DNA from: Kwoniella bestiolae CBS 10118
Taxonomy: Eukaryota > Basidiomycota > Tremellomycetes > Tremellales > Cryptococcaceae
Assembly (NCBI RefSeq): GCF_000512585.2
Contig: NC_089242.1
Coordinates: 1,922,001-1,986,000, forward strand
DNA: 64,000 nucleotides
Reading direction: 5' to 3'
Below the pieces are notes generated by a model that ran no database searches, was not told the DNA's origin, and was given only the letters and a program-made list of their open reading frames with translations. Each line of letters starts with the position of its first letter. Positions within the stretch are counted from its first letter, which is position 1. Below, in pieces: positions 60,574 to 64,000 of this stretch. A program made the translations under genes and the position numbers.

Positions 60574-60883
60574 TGTAGGTAGAATACGCAAGCACAGTGT
60601 ACTCTTGTTTTTGCTCTCTGAATGCTATTAATACACGGGTCTTAGGAATTTCGAATGATATATTCACATTCATAATGATAAGCATTTCGTATAATACATC
60701 ACGCGAGTGTATGTATTTCGTGAGAAATGAAGGAAAGGCAATGGTTGTCCATTCGGATCCACTGTGAATGTGGAAATGTCTACATTTCAGGGCTGCGGAG
60801 CCATCGAAAGATAGTTCACTGAAAAAACCTATACCCATTCTCATCCGCTCCCTCACTGATTCACATTCTATTCACTGTATATC
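60574..60883. other. Intergenic between convergent genes
   Basis: Two 3' UTRs meet in about 310 bases. No feature seen. Confidence 0.45.
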
Positions 60884-63800
60884 CTACTCATCCTTCCTCT
60901 TATCGTGTTCCAGCTGGCCACTAGCCTCAATGAGCCTTTCGATCCATTTGAAATCCTGTGGTTCCAAAGAGAACAAGTACAACGTCAGCGTACGTGATTC
61001 TCCTCTGCATAGACCTCTTGCCCCATCACAGGGCATATATGACGACAGGACAGAGATGTAAGATGAAAAAGAGAGAGAAAATCAACCCACCTTAGTCTGA
61101 TATCCCATCTTATCCATCCACTCCGTAACAACATCCACATCCCGATAATCATCCGGCGTACCCTTCTTCCGGATCTTCTCACACCTAGCTTCAGTCTTCA
61201 ATTTTCTCTGCTTCCTATCTTCCCTTCTTTTGCGCACTTCATTCGGATTTTCGTCTGATTCCTGCTCTGAATCAGGGGTGGAAGCCTCGGAATCTGATGG
61301 GACGGCCTTGTACTTCGCTCGGAGGAGATCACGGTAGTATCCCCTTATTCGATGGTATAGCTCGTCCTCTACGTCAAGCATCAGGCTGTCAGCACTAGAA
61401 ACTTCAAGGCTAAGAGAGAGTGAGCTCACCCCAGTGGGTCATTTGGTGGAACACTTCTGCTCGTTGTTTACAGAATCGACCTATCTCCCTGCACGTCAGC
61501 TGATCCAACACAAATCTGGAGAGGATGAGGAAGCTGACTCACCCATCAACAAAGACCTAGGCAACTTCTTGCTCATCCTCTCACCAGCCTCAGAATCACT
61601 CGAAATTTCCGAATCCTCTGAATCTTCCGAAGACGAATCAAGAGGTTGATGCGTCTCTTTGTCGTACTGTTCACCTTCCAACGAGATCCTAAATCTACTC
61701 ATCCTTCCTCCCATGTGACATGCATCGCAACCAGGTTCAGTATGAAGTAGTTCCTCGACCTATATACCATGGCATGCAGTCAGCTCGTCTCATTCAAGCC
61801 AGGGGGAAAAGAGTGAGCTTACATCAAAGATAGGATATTTCTCCAAAGCTTTCACAAAGTTATATCTCCAAATTTGACTTCTGACTCTGAGTTGCCTATA
61901 CCCAGTCATCCGATCTCTGAAATGGTGTAATTGGGGTTTGAAGTAATTTGACGATTCAGCAGATAACGGGAAAGCTTTTCTCCCCTTTATGACCAGCAAG
62001 ACCAAATAATGGAAAACGACCTTAAACTTGAATTCAGGTGTTTGAGCGGAATCGACCGAGAACTCATGAGGAAGTTGTACTTGAACAGCCATAGAGTCGT
62101 CGGGAACGATGAAATCATCTTGGTCGTATCCTTTAAAAGACTTCTCATCATCCGTAGGGGCACTCTCATTGGACGACGAGTTGTCCTCTTCTTCCGTGGT
62201 AGCTTCAATGATCCCCAATCGTTTATTCTTCAGCTTCCTTATGTTTCGCTGAGCCGGAGTCTCCTTCGGTCGATCTCGTAGTCGAGTAGCAGACTTGAAC
62301 CGTTCCGGCTCGTCCATCTTCAGGTCATCTAGCATATCCTCGTCATCTATGTCACCTTCCATTTCTTCATCGGGATCAACGATCTTGTTCTTGATTTTTC
62401 GCTTCTTCGCCGAGGATGGAGGTTCCGAGTGTTTATTGGAATGTTTGAGATTTAGTGATGCAGGTTTACGTTGTTTTTTCAGGATTACCGATCCCTCACT
62501 TTCGCTTTCACTTGATACTGCCTTTTGCTTCCCTTTACCCTTATCTAACTTCCGAGTAGGGATAACAACACAAACAGAATCGGATGAAGGAGCAGGCGAA
62601 GGTGATAATGGACGAGGTATAACTGGAGATGGGAGTCTGGAAGATGAAGCGACTAACGGTGGTGATAAGCCTTTGGCAGGAGAAGGTTGTTTGGCAGGTG
62701 AAATTGATTTTCGCTTGGACGAAGATGCTTCCGGAGCAATGGCCGGCTTCTCAGGGGAACTGTGTTTGGTAGGAGAAGGTTGTTTGACAGGAGAAGATTT
62801 CTTGACAGGAGATTTTGATTTGGTAGATCCTCTTTTACTTTTATCTCCCTTCTCATCATCTGTAAGTATATCCAAATCCCTATCAGAAAGTTCCACCTCG
62901 AGTATGGGAGGTAATGACCCGTTCGAGATGGATTCCCGAGCAGGGGAAGCTTTACGTGAAGGAATCTCGACGACAGGTACACGTGATCTAGAACTTGACG
63001 AGGTCTCTTCCACAGCCTTTCCTTTTCCTTTTGATTGGGATGACTGTGAGAAAGACACAGGTGTATAGCTCCTTCTTTCCTCTTGAGACATCCTTGGAAT
63101 CTCCACTATCACCTCACTCTTCGTCCTGATCAGATCCAATTTCGATCTCACCCCAGGTCTTGTAGATGAAGATGATGGTTTGGCAACTCGTTTGGGCGGT
63201 CTTCCTCTCCCTCTCTTCTGAGGTGGTGAGATTGGCACAACATCATCTTCATCTTCACTGTCCCTCTGCTCGGCTTTCCCTTTACCCTTCCCCTCAACCA
63301 CATTTCTTCCTCTTGTCCTCTTGTTCCCTCTCCTGGGAGAAGGCGGAGAAGGAAACACCTCGATCTCATCATCCGTCAGATTCTCTTCCCTCCGTTTCTT
63401 CCTAGCTATCTCAACAGCTTCCAGCCTTTCGTTCCTCCTCTGAACCTTCTGAGAATGTGTACCGCGGTACTGGGGAGGTATCCAGCCGTGGAGAGGGTAT
63501 GAGATGAACTCTTCATCAGGGTCGGTATCGGAAGCATCATCGCGATGTTTCCTCTTTCCTTTTCCTCTTCGCTTGGTAGGTGAAGGCTCAACTACGATGA
63601 TGTCACTCTCTTCTTCTTCGTAGTCATCTTCGTCCTCTGAATCTTGAACAGTCTTCTTCATGTTCCTTTTCTGAGTCATAGGTAGGGCTTCTACGTTGGT
63701 TCTCTTGCCTTTCCTCAGTTTAATGTGGTCTAAACCCTCTGATCCTTCTGACCCTTCTAATTCCTCATGGCCCGAGTCAGATAAATCTACTATTGGTTTA

Positions 63801-63904
63801 GTGTTCCGTGTGGATCGCGCTCGAGAGGGTCCACCCTGAGCCAACGTGGGCTTGAGATGGGACAGTATGGAAGTTTGAGTGGATGCAGTGCGTCTGGGTG
63901 GCAT
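60884..63904 (-). CDS. AT-hook, DUF4211 nuclear protein
   Basis: This is a large, probably chromatin-bound protein. The start MPPRRTASTQTSILSHLKPT has a PIP-like QTSILSHL. Residues 1 to about 580 are disordered and charged, with an AT-hook QKRGRGRPPKRVAKP at about 229-243 and Lys-Ser-Pro repeats of the KQPSPTKHSSPEK kind near 370-410. From about residue 600 the DUF4211 domain starts with DDFIVPDDSMAVQVQLPHEF, then HYLVLLVIKGRKAF, FRDRMTGYRQLRVRSQIWRY and NFVKALEKYPIFDV. Later exons add GCDACHMGGRMSRFRISLEG, an acidic Ser run, and WMDKMGYQTKDFKWIERLIE before the stop at 60884. DUF4211 is a fungal domain of unknown function. The C..C in CDACHMGG may bind zinc. About four introns. Confidence 0.88.
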
Positions 63905-64000
63905 TGTCGAGTGATGGACGTGGTGAGCTTACGTTACGGCGATGTTTCGAAGATGGGTGGGTTGATGATCAATTCAGTGGTAGAGGTCATGCGTAGTTGA
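63905..64000. other. Upstream flank of the DUF4211 gene, cut by window end
   Basis: Only 96 bases, presumably promoter or leader. No feature seen. Confidence 0.3.

Noticed and set aside
62295..63068. 257-codon plus frame opposite the DUF4211 gene
   Set aside because: It is the antisense shadow of a low-complexity Ser/Lys-rich coding exon and has no domain of its own.

Overview
The window looks like nuclear chromosomal DNA of a basidiomycete yeast of the Tremellales (Cryptococcus/Kwoniella group). Genes sit close together on both strands and nearly all are cut by many short introns of about 50-70 bases with GTGAGT/GTAAGT donors, CTGAC/CTAAC branch points and CAG/TAG acceptors. The families agree with this: a Glyco_transf_90 protein of the CAP10 type, an S. 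pombe Gap1-type RasGAP, fungal DUF4211 and DUF1349 proteins, TMA7 and mitochondrial MRF1. I see no rRNA, CRISPR, intact transposon or virus. Gene models were built by reading across introns by eye, so outer limits are usually firmer than each internal splice site.

Layout. 1-10 kb: an SR-tailed cyclophilin cut by the window edge, an actin-linked protein with an N-terminal ADF-H and a C-terminal PH domain, and an EMB8/YheT-type alpha/beta hydrolase, all on minus; then 2.7 kb of non-coding DNA that is probably the promoter and leader of a homeodomain transcription factor (10.4-13.4 kb, plus). 14-29.5 kb is a nutrient-use region: two ACS/Dal5-Fen2-type permeases, a DadA-type FAD amine oxidase and a DUF1349 protein, with GATA-factor sites between them. 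It also holds a decayed or misread gene (18.2-20.6 kb), a small unrecognised gene and a short tandem palindromic repeat. 30-32 kb carries unrecognised proteins.

32.6-47.2 kb is conserved cell biology: RasGAP, the ribosome-associated protein TMA7 (with a 9-base micro-exon), a CBS-domain protein, a peroxisomal ABCD half transporter and a GRAM/VASt lipid-transfer protein of the Lam/Ysp2 family. 47.7-64 kb holds an SNM1/Artemis-type nuclease, a CAP10-like glycosyltransferase, a histidine phosphatase that ends in a PCNA-binding (PIP) motif, mitochondrial release factor 1, a secreted fasciclin protein and an AT-hook/DUF4211 chromatin protein.

Most notable points: the canonical PIP box on a histidine phosphatase; a CGG-ATTAG-CC motif about 135-175 bp upstream of the amine oxidase and DUF1349 starts, with a weaker form before the phosphatase; a nested-stem element ending in TTTT at 28.3 kb; the ADF-H/PH protein; and the pyrimidine-repeat-coded N-terminus at 30.1 kb. 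No single clearly new multi-gene system is evident.
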